61,757 nucleotides of DNA from Opitutia bacterium (GCA_947474365.1 CANJIU010000054.1:1-61757); one strand, 5' to 3'. Positions 51,663 to 60,862 are shown, counted from the stretch's first letter. Numbers and translations: made by a program. Notes: generated by a model not told the origin, from the letters alone.

Positions 51663-54434
51663 TCAGAATCGCACCGTCACGTTGGCGTCGACCTGCAGGG
51701 GGACGACGTAGCTGTAGCGGTAGACGTTCTGACCGTTGGCCATCGTGGTGTAGCTCGTCTTGCGCAGCCGGCCGTTCTCAAGGTCGACGATGTTGCGAAA
51801 ACCGAGTCGCACCCGCGTCGTGCGGTTCCAAATCTTCTGATCGCGCATCACGTAGCCGTTCACCAGGTGCGTGGCGCCACCGCCGAGCTGCTGGCCGTTG
51901 GTGATGCCAAACAGGTAGTCGTCGCGCCAGCTGCCGTTGACGCCGACGCGCACGCCGCGGAGCGGCAGCCAGACGTCGCGCGCGAAACCGTAGTCGACGA
52001 TCCAGCTGGCGGACCAGAGCGAGGCGCGCGCTCCCGTCGGCTTTGTATTAACGTCGAGTGAGTCGAGGAGGTTCTTCGCCTCGTTGAGCAGGGCGGGACT
52101 CTCGTTGCCGCGTTTGACCGCCGCCTCGTAGTAGCCGCGGAACGAGGAGAGGTCGGGCTGGCCCAGCACCTGGGTGCGCGCGAGTGTGAAACGCAGTTGC
52201 AGGCCCTTCGTCGGACGCAGCGTGAGCGTCATGTCGGCTCCCTTGGAATTCTCGGTCGACTTGTAGTAACGCGCTGCACTGGCCGTGCCTTCCTCCCCGT
52301 ATTTGTAACCGGGGTCGCCGGGGCGGATGTTGTTCGGGTTCATCAAATCCTCGATTTCGGCGGTGGTGAAATCGATCCCGGTGACGCCGTTCCAGCTGAG
52401 CGCAACATTCTGCCGGTCGATGTCGAAGATCCCGAGGTTCACGCTGGCGCGGTCCTGCCAGAAGCTGCCCTTGATTCCGATTTCCTTGGTGACGCCGGTG
52501 ATGGGCGGGAAACGCTCCCGATCAAAGGTGCGCAGGCCCTGGAAGCGGAACGATTCCGAGTACACGCCATAGAAATTGAGGTCCGGTGTCAGTTGCACTG
52601 TCACGCCGCCCGTGAGGCTCGTGTTCTCAAGGTGGAGCGCCATGTTTTCGACGTACTCGCCCGCCAGGGCGTCCTGTTTCAGCGGCGGCTGGATGTCCTC
52701 GCCGTACGGGCCGAACTTGCGCGTCCCGTCGTATTCATAGTTGCGATTCCAGTCGTGTCGCGCGCCGATGAGCGTCTGCAGCCGGCCGTTGAAATACCGG
52801 CCGCTGGTGGAGAGCGACACCGCCGAGGCCTGCCGCCACTGGGTCCCGTCGGTCGCGCTCGTGCCGGAGGGGAAGAACGCGAGCGACCGGGCCTTGACGT
52901 CGTTGGTGTCCGGCAGGTTGGCCGGCTTCATGAAGTCGAACAGGGCGCGGGAGTAGAAACGGGGATCGTCGAGGAAGAGCCGCAGGCGCACGCGGTCGGT
53001 GTTGGTGTTGAGCACGGTCGCCGTGCCGCGCTCAATGTTGCGGATGTTGAAGGTGTTGAAGCGATAGTTGATGACGGCGTCCTCGCGGTACTCCGCGCTG
53101 GCAACGATGAGTTGCTGCATCCACTTCCAGCGATCGAATTTGTAGACAGCGGTCGCACGCAGCGCGTCGACCTCGTTGCCGAAGCGTTTTTCGTCGAGCT
53201 CGGACTCGATGTAGGGGCGGCCGTTGACGTCGACGTTGATGGGCAGCGCGAAGAAGTTGTCGTTGCGGATCGCCTTCTGCTTTTGGTGATTGTAGGCGAC
53301 TTCCAGCCCGACCGGGCCGACGCGCTGTTCGACCGTGACGGACCAGGTGTCGAAGGGCCGGTTCTGGCGGTCGAAGGAGCCGCGGATGTTGTAGTGCTTG
53401 GGATAGCCGTAGAATCGCTTCTTGCCGACGGTCGCGCCGGCGGCGTTGCGCATCGTGACGTCGAAATACTCGCCCTCCACCAGAGACGGCGAGCCGCCCG
53501 CGGGACCATTGGAGCGATCGGCGGTGGCCAGCGAGGAGCGGGGAAACCACACGCCGTCGGACGTGTAGTAGAGCCGGTCGGTGGTGTAGGAAAGCGATCG
53601 GCCGGACTGTTCGCGAATGGTGATGCCGCCGAAGCCGCGGACATTGGCGAAATCACCACGTTCATATTCGACGCGCACCATCGTGTTGCGGAGTGGCTGC
53701 CATGTCGTGGTCAGGGTCTCGCCCTCCAGCTTGAAGGTCGAGGCGTCCTGATAGGTGCGCTCCTGGCGGCGGACCGCGTTGAAGCGCAGGGCGAGGCCCT
53801 CGCGGAGCTTCCGATTGTAGTCGAGTTGGAAGCGGTACGCGCCGTCGCTGTTGTAGTCGGAGAAAAAGGTGCCGAAATTTTTCATCAACGCCCGTTTCGT
53901 GAAAACCGAGGCCTGGCCGCCCGGATCGACATCGCCGAAGATGAGCGAGTTGGATCCCTTCCCGAAATCGATCCGCTCGACGTTGTAGTTGTCCGACGGG
54001 ATGTACCAGCGGAAGTAGTTGCGCGCGGCGGTCGAACCGCTGAGCCCGCGGAACGCAATCGCCCCGCTCTGGTTGTCGTTCTCCATCGTGGGCGGGGCGT
54101 ACGCATTGGCGACGAAGTTCGCGACCTCGTCGGCGGTGAAAAGGCCCAGGTCCTCCATGAAGTCTGCCGTGATGGCGTCGATGTTCACCGGCACATCCTT
54201 CAAGGCCTGTTTTGTCCGGGTGGCGGAGAGCGTGTCATTGGCGGACCAGCCGGTTTCGATTTCGGTCGAGACGATGAACGGGGAAAGCGTGACAGTACCT
54301 TCCGCGGTGGGTGCAGAGGGAGGAGGCGACGCGACCTGGGCCGGCGCGGGGAGAAATGCGACCAGGGCCAGGATTGTCGCGGCAACGTTTGGGAGGGTGA
54401 CGAATCGCGGGTGCAGTGGGGGAGTTTTCATCAT
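51663..54434 (-). CDS. TonB-dependent receptor (siderophore-type layout)
   Basis: 923 residues. A short signal peptide (ATILALVAFLPAPAQ) is followed almost at once by LSPFIVSTEIETGWSANDTL and a plug with SATRTKQALKDVPVNIDAIT, then YNVERIDFGKGSNSLIFGDV. There is no carboxypeptidase-regulatory domain, unlike the other receptors here. The barrel ends VPLQVDANVTVRF with the terminal Phe. The layout resembles FhuA/FhuE-like siderophore receptors, although many relatives in this phylum handle other ligands. Start at either of two adjacent ATGs (54434 or 54431). Next upstream gene is another TonB receptor 151 bp away on the same strand. Confidence 0.9.
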   Translation of the reverse strand: MMKTPPLHPRFVTLPNVAATILALVAFLPAPAQVASPPPSAPTAEGTVTLSPFIVSTEIETGWSANDTLSATRTKQALKDVPVNIDAITADFMEDLGLFTADEVANFVANAYAPPTMENDNQSGAIAFRGLSGSTAARNYFRWYIPSDNYNVERIDFGKGSNSLIFGDVDPGGQASVFTKRALMKNFGTFFSDYNSDGAYRFQLDYNRKLREGLALRFNAVRRQERTYQDASTFKLEGETLTTTWQPLRNTMVRVEYERGDFANVRGFGGITIREQSGRSLSYTTDRLYYTSDGVWFPRSSLATADRSNGPAGGSPSLVEGEYFDVTMRNAAGATVGKKRFYGYPKHYNIRGSFDRQNRPFDTWSVTVEQRVGPVGLEVAYNHQKQKAIRNDNFFALPINVDVNGRPYIESELDEKRFGNEVDALRATAVYKFDRWKWMQQLIVASAEYREDAVINYRFNTFNIRNIERGTATVLNTNTDRVRLRLFLDDPRFYSRALFDFMKPANLPDTNDVKARSLAFFPSGTSATDGTQWRQASAVSLSTSGRYFNGRLQTLIGARHDWNRNYEYDGTRKFGPYGEDIQPPLKQDALAGEYVENMALHLENTSLTGGVTVQLTPDLNFYGVYSESFRFQGLRTFDRERFPPITGVTKEIGIKGSFWQDRASVNLGIFDIDRQNVALSWNGVTGIDFTTAEIEDLMNPNNIRPGDPGYKYGEEGTASAARYYKSTENSKGADMTLTLRPTKGLQLRFTLARTQVLGQPDLSSFRGYYEAAVKRGNESPALLNEAKNLLDSLDVNTKPTGARASLWSASWIVDYGFARDVWLPLRGVRVGVNGSWRDDYLFGITNGQQLGGGATHLVNGYVMRDQKIWNRTTRVRLGFRNIVDLENGRLRKTSYTTMANGQNVYRYSYVVPLQVDANVTVRF

Positions 54435-54585
54435 TTTCGCAGCCAGTCAGTTTCAGGGGGCAGTCGCGGCCGAAGCGATCAAACGGTGTTAGTCTTCGAA
54501 AACGCGACCGGCAAGTGACAGGATAGTTGTTTGTATCGTTGAGCAACGGCGAGGCGAGGGCGAGCCTGCCGCGGTCGGATTGAAG

Positions 54586-57500
54586 TTAGAATTCGCCCTT
54601 GATTCCGATCGTCCAGAGCGAGCCAAACTCGATCCGTTCGCGGAACCGGGCGAGGGGCGGGGTGCTCGGGCCGTAGATTTCCATATCATCAGGAGCGTTG
54701 CTGATATTGCGGAGCGTGGCAAACAACGCGACGTGTTTCGCCACCCGGTATTCGCCGCTGACGTCGAGGTAGAGCCGGGGCGAGATCCAGGTAAACGTGC
54801 CCGGGCCGATGCTGGCGCCCTCGATTTGGTCGCTCTTCTGGCGGCCGATATAGTTCCAGTTCGCGCGCAGATTGTAGCGGGGACGCGAGAGGACGACGCC
54901 CCAGTTGGCGGTGCGCGGGACGAATCCGGAAAAATTGGCCGAGGCGGTTCCGAGCAGCCGCTGGGCGCTGGCGTTGGCGAAGATCTGCACGCCGCGGGCC
55001 CACGCGGGCAGAAAGGTCAGCGCCTGCTTGTAGTCGAGCGTCAGGCCCTCCGTGCGCACCGTGGTGGCGAGGTTGTGCGTCGTGGAGACATCGTAGTCGC
55101 CGTAAGTGCCCGGATCCAGGTCGTAGAGCGCCAGAAATTCCGGAGTTGGGCGGAACACGGTGGTGCCGAAAAAATTCCGGAAATCGCGGCGGAACGCCCC
55201 GATCGACACCTGGCCGACGCCTTCGAAATAATACTCGAGCCGGGCATTCGCGGAGCGCGCACTCCACGGCTTGATCGCGACGTTGCTGACGGCGATCCGG
55301 TTGTTGGCGGCGGGTGCGTTCTGCGTGTCCGGCAGGGTGACGCCGCCGGCATATTGGTTGAAATCGGGCCGACCCACGGAGGTGAAGAGGGCGGCGCGTA
55401 CGATCAGGTTTTCGCGGAGCGTGTGGCTCGCATTGAGACTGGGAAAAAGCCGCAGGTATTCCTTGGTCGCGTGGGCGCCGCGCGGGAGGAACGTGAGGAC
55501 GGAACTCTGCAGCGCGTCGGTGGTGATCGGCAGCGGCCTCCCGTTGGCGCCGAGAATCAGCGCGCCCCGCGCATCGCGCTGGAAATTCCGCGTCGGGTCG
55601 GTGAGCGGACCCTCGGCCGAGATATTCGTCTGCTCGGCGCGCACGCCACCGGTGAGTTTCAGGCGGTGATCGAGGAACTGGAGGTCACCCCGCACGTACG
55701 CCGACGAAACCAGTTCCTCGGCGCGCTTGGCCAGACTGACCTCGGAACGATAAAGCGTGTTGGTGTTGATCGTGAAGAAGGAGGGATTCGCCAGGTAGTG
55801 CTGGTAGAGTTTGTCGGCGCCGACGCCATCGAAGGCGGGAAACCCGTAGGGCTCGACGCGACTCGCGGTGACGAAGGGCGCAGCGAGATCGTCGCTTCCG
55901 GTTGGGACGGTGCTCGCCCGGCCGTCGCGGCCGACATAGGTGAACGCGGGCGTGATCCCGCGCTGGTCGCGAATTCCCTGGCGAACGTCGACGCCAGCCT
56001 TGAGCGTAAACGGAACCGGGCCGTTGAAGTCGCGGCGCAAATTGGCGTAGGCCGTGCGCTGCGTGTCATCCGTGGCCCGGAACGTGCCGCCCGCCCCTGT
56101 GACCACGTAGCCGTCGAGCGAAAACGCATTCACCGGCGCACCGGTGACTCCGTCCTTCACGGTGACCGACGTCGGGCGCAGAAAAACGATGTCGTCGAAC
56201 GACACGGTCAACCCGGCGCGCGACGCCGTCGTGTTGGAGAAAAAGCCCGCGCCCATGTCGATTTGGCGGTTCCCCGCGCGGGAAAGGGCCGCGCCGGCCT
56301 CGGCTTTCCAGCCCGGACTGTCGTGGCGCCAGATGAGCGAGGGCATGTAGGTCCAGTTCCGGCGGTCGTTGGTCGCGGTCACGAGGCGGAGGCTGCCGGC
56401 CCCGGCGGCCCCGTGCGTGAACGTGGTCGCAAACTGGCCGGGCAGCACGCGATTCACGTCGAACCGGAGGGTGTTGCGATCGATGAGGACGTTGAAGGAC
56501 GACCCCTGCAGGGAGAACGTGATCCGGTCGTTGGAGCCGAATTTGTAATCGAGCGTCGCGCCGAGGGAGCTGCGCTTCGTTTCCTTGCCTCCCGTCCGGA
56601 GCACGTAGGAGGCGAGATAGGGGCGATCGGGCGTCGTATGCGGGAAGGCGGCGCCATCGGTCGGATCGATCACTCCGCGCCAGAAGTGCCGGCTCATCGG
56701 ATCGCCCGCGTATTGCCGGCTGACACCTCCGGAGAGGGTGTATCCGAAACGCGGGTTCACCGGGGCGACATAGGAAAAATCCCCGCCCGGGTGGATCTTG
56801 CGCGTGGGATGGAGCGGGCCGGGAGTGGGGCCCCACTCCCGCGCCGTGTCGCGCAGCATCAGGTAGCCCCGGTAGTCGAAGTGCGGCCGGGCCCGTTCGA
56901 AGGAACTGCGGGGCACCATGTTCACGGTGCCGGCGAGGGCGCCGCCGGGGGACTCGGGCGTGGGCGAGAAGGACACCTCGATGCGAGACAGGTTGTTGAT
57001 CGATACCTGGTCGAGTCCGACCGACCGGCCGGTCCCGCCCCCGCCGCCGCCCACCGCGCTGGCGAGACTGAAACCGTCGACCATGACGGGCACGTACTCG
57101 GAGGGCACGCCGTTCAGCGAGACGTCGCGCGCGATGCCGCCGGAGTAGCCGATGGTGACGCCCGGCAGGAATTTCAGGAACTCGGCGGCGTTGCCCTCCG
57201 CGATGTCCCCGAACTCGTCGGTCGCGACCACATTTCTCATGTTTGGGGCGAAACGCTGATCGTTGATCGCGATCGCCGCACCGCTCATCTCCTTCGAGAG
57301 CGCGACGACGAAGGCTGAGAGCTTCACGGTGGCATCGCTGGTTGCGGTGCTTGTTCCCGCCGGGAACAATTCGATGTCCTCCTGCCGGGTCTGGCCGGCG
57401 GTCACGGTGACGGTACGCGTCTGCGGGGGCAGGCCGGTGAAGAAAATCCGCAGGGTGACCTCGCGGGCCGGCACGCGGGTGAAGCGATAGTGGCCGCCGG

Positions 57501-57714
57501 AATCGGTGAGCGTCTCCTCGCCGGTCCCTTCGATGTTCAGGCGCGCCTTCTCCACATACTCGCCGCGGGTGGAGTCGAAAACCCGGCCCTCGATGGCTCC
57601 GGTCCCGGCGGCGGTGGTTTGCGCCCGGCCGTGCGGATCGGCATACCCGGCGACCAGTGCGATCAGCAGGGCGCGGAGCCCGCGTTTTTCAATCAGCGGA
57701 AAACGGATATTCAT
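54586..57714 (-). CDS. TonB-dependent receptor, close paralogue of the receptor at 35306
   Basis: About 1,042 residues. Signal peptide, then AIEGRVFDSTRGEYVEKARL (regulatory-like domain), plug motifs FVVALSKEMSGAAIAINDQR, FLKFLPGVTIGYSGGIAR and TVNMVPRSSFERARP, and a barrel with FRRDFRNFFG and DYKQALTFLPAWARGVQIFA. These match the receptor at 35306-38494 segment by segment, indicating duplication within one subfamily. An extra Gly run (GGGGGG) sits in the plug. It should import an oligosaccharide-like ligand by analogy. ATG 57714 was chosen; the frame extends to 58254 through a repeat element and that part is not coding. Confidence 0.92.
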   Translation of the reverse strand: MNIRFPLIEKRGLRALLIALVAGYADPHGRAQTTAAGTGAIEGRVFDSTRGEYVEKARLNIEGTGEETLTDSGGHYRFTRVPAREVTLRIFFTGLPPQTRTVTVTAGQTRQEDIELFPAGTSTATSDATVKLSAFVVALSKEMSGAAIAINDQRFAPNMRNVVATDEFGDIAEGNAAEFLKFLPGVTIGYSGGIARDVSLNGVPSEYVPVMVDGFSLASAVGGGGGGTGRSVGLDQVSINNLSRIEVSFSPTPESPGGALAGTVNMVPRSSFERARPHFDYRGYLMLRDTAREWGPTPGPLHPTRKIHPGGDFSYVAPVNPRFGYTLSGGVSRQYAGDPMSRHFWRGVIDPTDGAAFPHTTPDRPYLASYVLRTGGKETKRSSLGATLDYKFGSNDRITFSLQGSSFNVLIDRNTLRFDVNRVLPGQFATTFTHGAAGAGSLRLVTATNDRRNWTYMPSLIWRHDSPGWKAEAGAALSRAGNRQIDMGAGFFSNTTASRAGLTVSFDDIVFLRPTSVTVKDGVTGAPVNAFSLDGYVVTGAGGTFRATDDTQRTAYANLRRDFNGPVPFTLKAGVDVRQGIRDQRGITPAFTYVGRDGRASTVPTGSDDLAAPFVTASRVEPYGFPAFDGVGADKLYQHYLANPSFFTINTNTLYRSEVSLAKRAEELVSSAYVRGDLQFLDHRLKLTGGVRAEQTNISAEGPLTDPTRNFQRDARGALILGANGRPLPITTDALQSSVLTFLPRGAHATKEYLRLFPSLNASHTLRENLIVRAALFTSVGRPDFNQYAGGVTLPDTQNAPAANNRIAVSNVAIKPWSARSANARLEYYFEGVGQVSIGAFRRDFRNFFGTTVFRPTPEFLALYDLDPGTYGDYDVSTTHNLATTVRTEGLTLDYKQALTFLPAWARGVQIFANASAQRLLGTASANFSGFVPRTANWGVVLSRPRYNLRANWNYIGRQKSDQIEGASIGPGTFTWISPRLYLDVSGEYRVAKHVALFATLRNISNAPDDMEIYGPSTPPLARFRERIEFGSLWTIGIKGEF

Positions 57715-57835
57715 GGGGTCGGTTCCAATCGGGTAGAGGGGAGGGCGACCGAACGGCAGCGGAAAGCCCGCCAACGCGAGGACGATCCCGGGTGGGAGCC
57801 AACGTCCGGTTCGATCGCATGTCAAACGGTCGGTG

Positions 57836-58104
57836 AATCGGGTCGGGGATCGCCCCACGGATCCCTCAAGCCGCAACCGCATCCGCTTGTGCCGAAATGG
57901 CGCGGCGGCGCGGATTTCTCCCTCAGCCCCGCCGGCGCAGTCAAGCGGCCGAGACCGCCGGAAGCGAACCTCAATGGCAGGGTGCATACCGGAGGTGAAT
58001 TCCGGCGCCGTCACTACCCTCGGCGGGCACTCTGCCGCTCCAACCCGATCAAGTGTCCGTTCCGCGCGTGAAATGTCACTCGGCGAAACCTGACCCGTTT
58101 CGGC
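57836..58104. repeat. Dispersed repeat, copy A
   Basis: The right 190 bp (from about 57917) align closely with 60232-60418. The last 40 bp (58065-58104) are identical to 60379-60418 except for one base. The left part (from about 57836) aligns more loosely with 60105-60150. The right end carries CGAAACCTGACCCGTT, complementary to a segment near the left end of copy B. It fills the gap between a TonB receptor start and the next minus-strand gene. No convincing gene is inside, although both copies share a frame ending in PRRALCR. Confidence 0.7.
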
Positions 58105-58109
58105 AGTCG

Positions 58110-59114
58110 CTACGGCAACGGAATGTTTTCCAGCTTGAACGGGTAGGCTGTGATGGCACCGGGGGCGGCGATGCGGATTAGCAACCGGGTGTCCACAGGC
58201 AGGGGCTTGGCCGCGGAAAAGACGACAACGCGCAACTCGGGGATTCCCGTCCATTCTTCGCCGCCATCGATGCGTTTGCCGTCGGGGGTCTGCAATTCCA
58301 AGTCCATCAGCTGCCGTTTGGGATCATCCACGAAAAATAGCGTGTTTAACGATGAATGGGTTTTCAGATACTGGGCAAATTGCGCGGCAAATTCGCGTCT
58401 CCACGGGCTCCCCCGTTCGACGGCCTTGCCGGTGTCCTGGGTTCGGTTGGCCTCGTAACTTTCGGGTGTCAGATACATGATTCGGACACCAGAGGTCGCG
58501 AGAGCGTCGTTTTTGACGAACACTCCCGGGTGCTTCCAAATCCCGGTCACGCTTAGAATTCCGCCGTTTGCGACCGTTGGGGCGAAGAGTTCGACCTCGC
58601 CCTCAATCTGTTTGATCGACGCCGATTGTCGCGAGGGATTGCGAAGACTGATGCTAGGACGGACCGGTAAACTGGGCAACGGTCGGGCTGGAGAACCGGA
58701 GGATGGCGAGGCGGGTAAACTCGAAGTGCCACTTGCTGCTTCGCGTATGACCCGCCGGCGCGCGACCTCGGCAGCCACCGCCTCGAGGCGCCACAGTTCT
58801 TCCACGGGATTGGAAAAGCGTGGTGAGTAGGATGACGACGAAGTCGAGTCGGCTGGGATCACCAAGTCGCGACCGAGGTCGTCGAACGCCTTTGTGACAT
58901 GGATGCGGTAGACCCGTTGTCCGTCGGCGATCTGGTCGCCGCTGAGTCTGAGAATAAGGCGGCACTCCGCGGGCGTAAATCCGGTCACGCGGGTGTCGAT
59001 AATATCGCTGACCATCACCCCGACTCCGGTCGGATTTGGCGAATCGGCACTGTAAAGGCTGGGCACCAGAAACACGGCGAACAAGGGGAGTGCAGAGAGG
59101 GCGTGGCGCTTCAT
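58110..59114 (-). CDS. Secreted hypothetical protein
   Basis: 334 residues. A signal peptide (HALSALPLFAVFLVPSLYSA) leads into two beta-rich parts joined by a Ser/Pro-rich linker (near residues 130-160). The first has SDIIDTRVTGFTPAECRLILRLSGD, the second EGEVELFAPTVANGGILSVTG and ends LLIRIAAPGAITAYPFKLENIPLP. The two halves share a similar layout and may be duplicated sandwich domains; no family recognised. ATG 59114 begins the signal peptide. The stop lies 6 bp from copy A of the dispersed repeat, and copy B lies about 1 kb upstream of its start. Confidence 0.6.
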   Translation of the reverse strand: MKRHALSALPLFAVFLVPSLYSADSPNPTGVGVMVSDIIDTRVTGFTPAECRLILRLSGDQIADGQRVYRIHVTKAFDDLGRDLVIPADSTSSSSYSPRFSNPVEELWRLEAVAAEVARRRVIREAASGTSSLPASPSSGSPARPLPSLPVRPSISLRNPSRQSASIKQIEGEVELFAPTVANGGILSVTGIWKHPGVFVKNDALATSGVRIMYLTPESYEANRTQDTGKAVERGSPWRREFAAQFAQYLKTHSSLNTLFFVDDPKRQLMDLELQTPDGKRIDGGEEWTGIPELRVVVFSAAKPLPVDTRLLIRIAAPGAITAYPFKLENIPLP

Positions 59115-59508
59115 GGTTAGGAAGATTGAGGGGTGACTATGCTGCGCCATGCGCCTTTTCTCGGACTAACGGATCGCCGCCGCAGCGCGCCGAACCCGGT
59201 TTATCGTGTTTTCCAATGAACGGACATGAAATGCCCCCTCAGGATTTTAACGGTCCGCCCGGATTGTTGGTGTCGGCAGTTGCGAAGCGGGTTTGGGCAA
59301 CGCGTGCGGTGCGAGCATGGGTCGCAGGACCATTGCCCATCGTTGGGCAAAGCTGGCCGTGAAAGCTCGGTGCAGCAGCGATTTCTTCAACGCCGCCAGC
59401 GCGCGGTGTGCTTCCGCTCGTAGCGGCGGGCGAGGCGTTGAGTTTCTTCGCGGAGGTTACATCGGCGGGCTCCCTGCCGCGCCAGCCGCCGGCGCGAAGC
59501 GCGTTGCG
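59115..59508. other. 394-bp intergenic stretch without recognised gene
   Basis: Short frames exist on both strands, but none has a credible start, composition or family match. A minus-strand frame with an Arg-rich end (RLARRYERKHTARWRR) looks like decayed or shadow sequence. Nothing functional is supported here. Confidence 0.4.
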
Positions 59509-59826
59509 CTAGGTTTGGTGTCTTCCCTCGACGACGCTTCGAATCTCGCGCGGAGATCTGCGACCGTCCAAAACTGCGATGACGATTGACCGATCCGCTT
59601 CCGCCACGAAATAAACGATGTAATACGAACGCTTCAGAATCGCACGCCGGACCGGGCCATATTTTTTCGGAAACCCGTCCGGGTTCCATGCGATCCAGTC
59701 AACCGTCTCGTCATATTTTTTTCGGATGTGCTCCGCGCCATCCGAACGCCACGAAGAGTAGTGAGCCATTGCGGCGCGAAGATCGATTTCGACCTCCGGC
59801 AAGGCGAAAACGGGAAGACTCCTCAC
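59509..59826 (-). CDS. RelE/ParE-family toxin
   Basis: 105 residues. The pattern FALPEVEIDLRAAMAHYSSW, then FPKKYGPVRRAILKRSYYIVYFVAEADRSIVIAVLDGRRSP fits ParE/RelE-type toxins (small beta-sheet with basic face, ending in a V...H/R motif). ParE proteins attack DNA gyrase and RelE relatives cut mRNA on the ribosome; the sequence alone does not decide which. It starts at GTG 59826, overlapping the antitoxin stop as GTGA, so its translation depends on the antitoxin. The tail (VVEGRHQT) is extended beyond the usual end. Confidence 0.8.
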   Translation of the reverse strand: MRSLPVFALPEVEIDLRAAMAHYSSWRSDGAEHIRKKYDETVDWIAWNPDGFPKKYGPVRRAILKRSYYIVYFVAEADRSIVIAVLDGRRSPREIRSVVEGRHQT

Positions 59827-60038
59827 GCGCTCCCAAGCCGGCGCATAAGCTCATCGTGCGAGATCGGCTTGCTCTTGCCCGCTCGGAGAGCGGCCAGGCG
59901 CTCATCTAAGATCTTCTTGTGGTTGGCCGGCACCGGCATCGTCTCTTCATCGGCGACCGATAGCCAAAGGCTCTCCGCGATTTCAAGCCGCTTCCGCTTT
60001 GGTAACTTGAGCAAGGAGGAGACCGATCCGGGAGGCAT
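59823..60038 (-). CDS. Addiction-module antitoxin (PF09720-like)
   Basis: 71 residues. Two helices joined by a Pro-rich turn, with LPKRKRLEIAESLWLSVADE and ending LDERLAALRAGKSKPISHDE, are the pattern of putative addiction-module components (TIGR02574/PF09720), usual partners of ParE/RelE-type toxins. It lies immediately before the toxin gene, overlapping by 4 bases, so the two form an operon. The antitoxin would neutralise the toxin by direct binding and may repress the promoter. No DNA-binding domain is obvious in this short chain. Confidence 0.82.
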   Translation of the reverse strand: MPPGSVSSLLKLPKRKRLEIAESLWLSVADEETMPVPANHKKILDERLAALRAGKSKPISHDELMRRLGSA

Positions 60039-60104
60039 AGGCGCAAATTAGATGAAGTGGAGATCAGCGCAAGCCGGAGCTTTTTTGCCAAAGAGAGGGA
60101 GGCT

Positions 60105-60418
60105 GGAACGGGTCAGGTTTCGGAAAGTGATATGTCAGGTCCGACCTGCATCCGCTTTCGTGTCGTGGCGATCTCGTGTCGTCGGGTAATGCCGAAATTG
60201 CCCGAACGGATCAGGTTGCGGAAGCGGATTTCACCTTAAACCCCGCAGGCGGAGTCGCGCTGCCGAGACCGACTGAAGCCAACTCCAATCGCTGTGTGCG
60301 CGCCGGAGGTGAATTCCGGCGCGGTCACTCTCCGCGGCGGGCACTCTGTCGCGCCAACCCCAACAGGCGTCCGTTCCGTGCGTGAAATGTCACTCGGCGA
60401 AACCTGACCCGTTTCGGC
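60105..60418. repeat. Dispersed repeat, copy B, with inverted ends
   Basis: Second copy of the repeat at 57836-58104, in the same orientation. Its right end (TGTCACTCGGCGAAACCTGAC and following) and left end (near 60108, AACGGGTCAGGTTTCGG) form an imperfect inverted repeat of about 25 bp, so the copy may be a bounded element of about 310 bp. It lies between the TA operon and the transposase remnant and accounts for the 440-bp gap there. Confidence 0.7.
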
Positions 60419-60478
60419 CGTCCTGGTGAACTACCGGTTCAATCCCCCGCTCGAATGGGTGATCACGAGCCGGTTCAG

Positions 60479-60751
60479 TTACTGATTCCAAGTCGCTTTC
60501 AAGGCGAGACTCATTGCGAAACCTGAGCTCACGCACCCGGTAACACCGCGGGTGCGGGCTGCCCTCGTTGTAACAACCAGCGGGTTGACCCTTTCAGGCC
60601 GCCCCCAGCGGAACAGCTCGGCTGCTTCACCGAGCGTTCGAACAAATGCCTGCCACGCACCCTCGCTCGCAAACACGTCCTGGCGGTAGTTACCTCGGTT
60701 AATGATGTGATACCGTGGACCTGGAAACTGAATGCGAATTCGTCTCGCCAT
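60479..60751 (-). pseudogene. REP-associated tyrosine transposase (RayT/TnpA-REP) 5' remnant
   Basis: The first 48 residues (RIRIQFPGPRYHIINRGN, then RQDVFASEGAWQAFVRTL) match the N-terminus of Y1/RayT transposases, including the H of the HUH-type region (YHIINRG). After about FRW the reading changes to sequence with no family resemblance and the frame ends after 90 codons; full-length members have about 200 or more. The catalytic Tyr and second motif are missing, so it is inactive. The change point lies beside the 18-bp repeat at 60574-60591. Confidence 0.65.
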
Positions 60752-60862
60752 GACCCCGACGCAACGTTCGCACCTTCCCGAACTCCAAACCTCTTTCTAC
60801 CCAAAATTGGGGATCAAGGAGCTTGCCCTCGCGGGGACCACCAGCAACCAGCGGGTTGACCC
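60574..60862. repeat. Two identical 18-bp direct repeats flanking the transposase remnant
   Basis: CAACCAGCGGGTTGACCC occurs at 60574-60591 and again at 60845-60862, in the same orientation, 253 bp apart, enclosing most of the RayT 5' fragment. Each copy contains a short inverted repeat (AACC...GGTT), which is the form of REP sequences recognised by RayT enzymes. They may be REP sites or footprints of rearrangement. Confidence 0.55.

Noticed and set aside
52197..54518. 773-codon open frame antisense to the siderophore-type receptor
   Set aside because: Shadow frame; no start context, no recognisable domain.
54580..57318. 912-codon open frame antisense to the TonB receptor
   Set aside because: The opposite strand has clear signal peptide, plug and barrel motifs; this frame has only biased composition.
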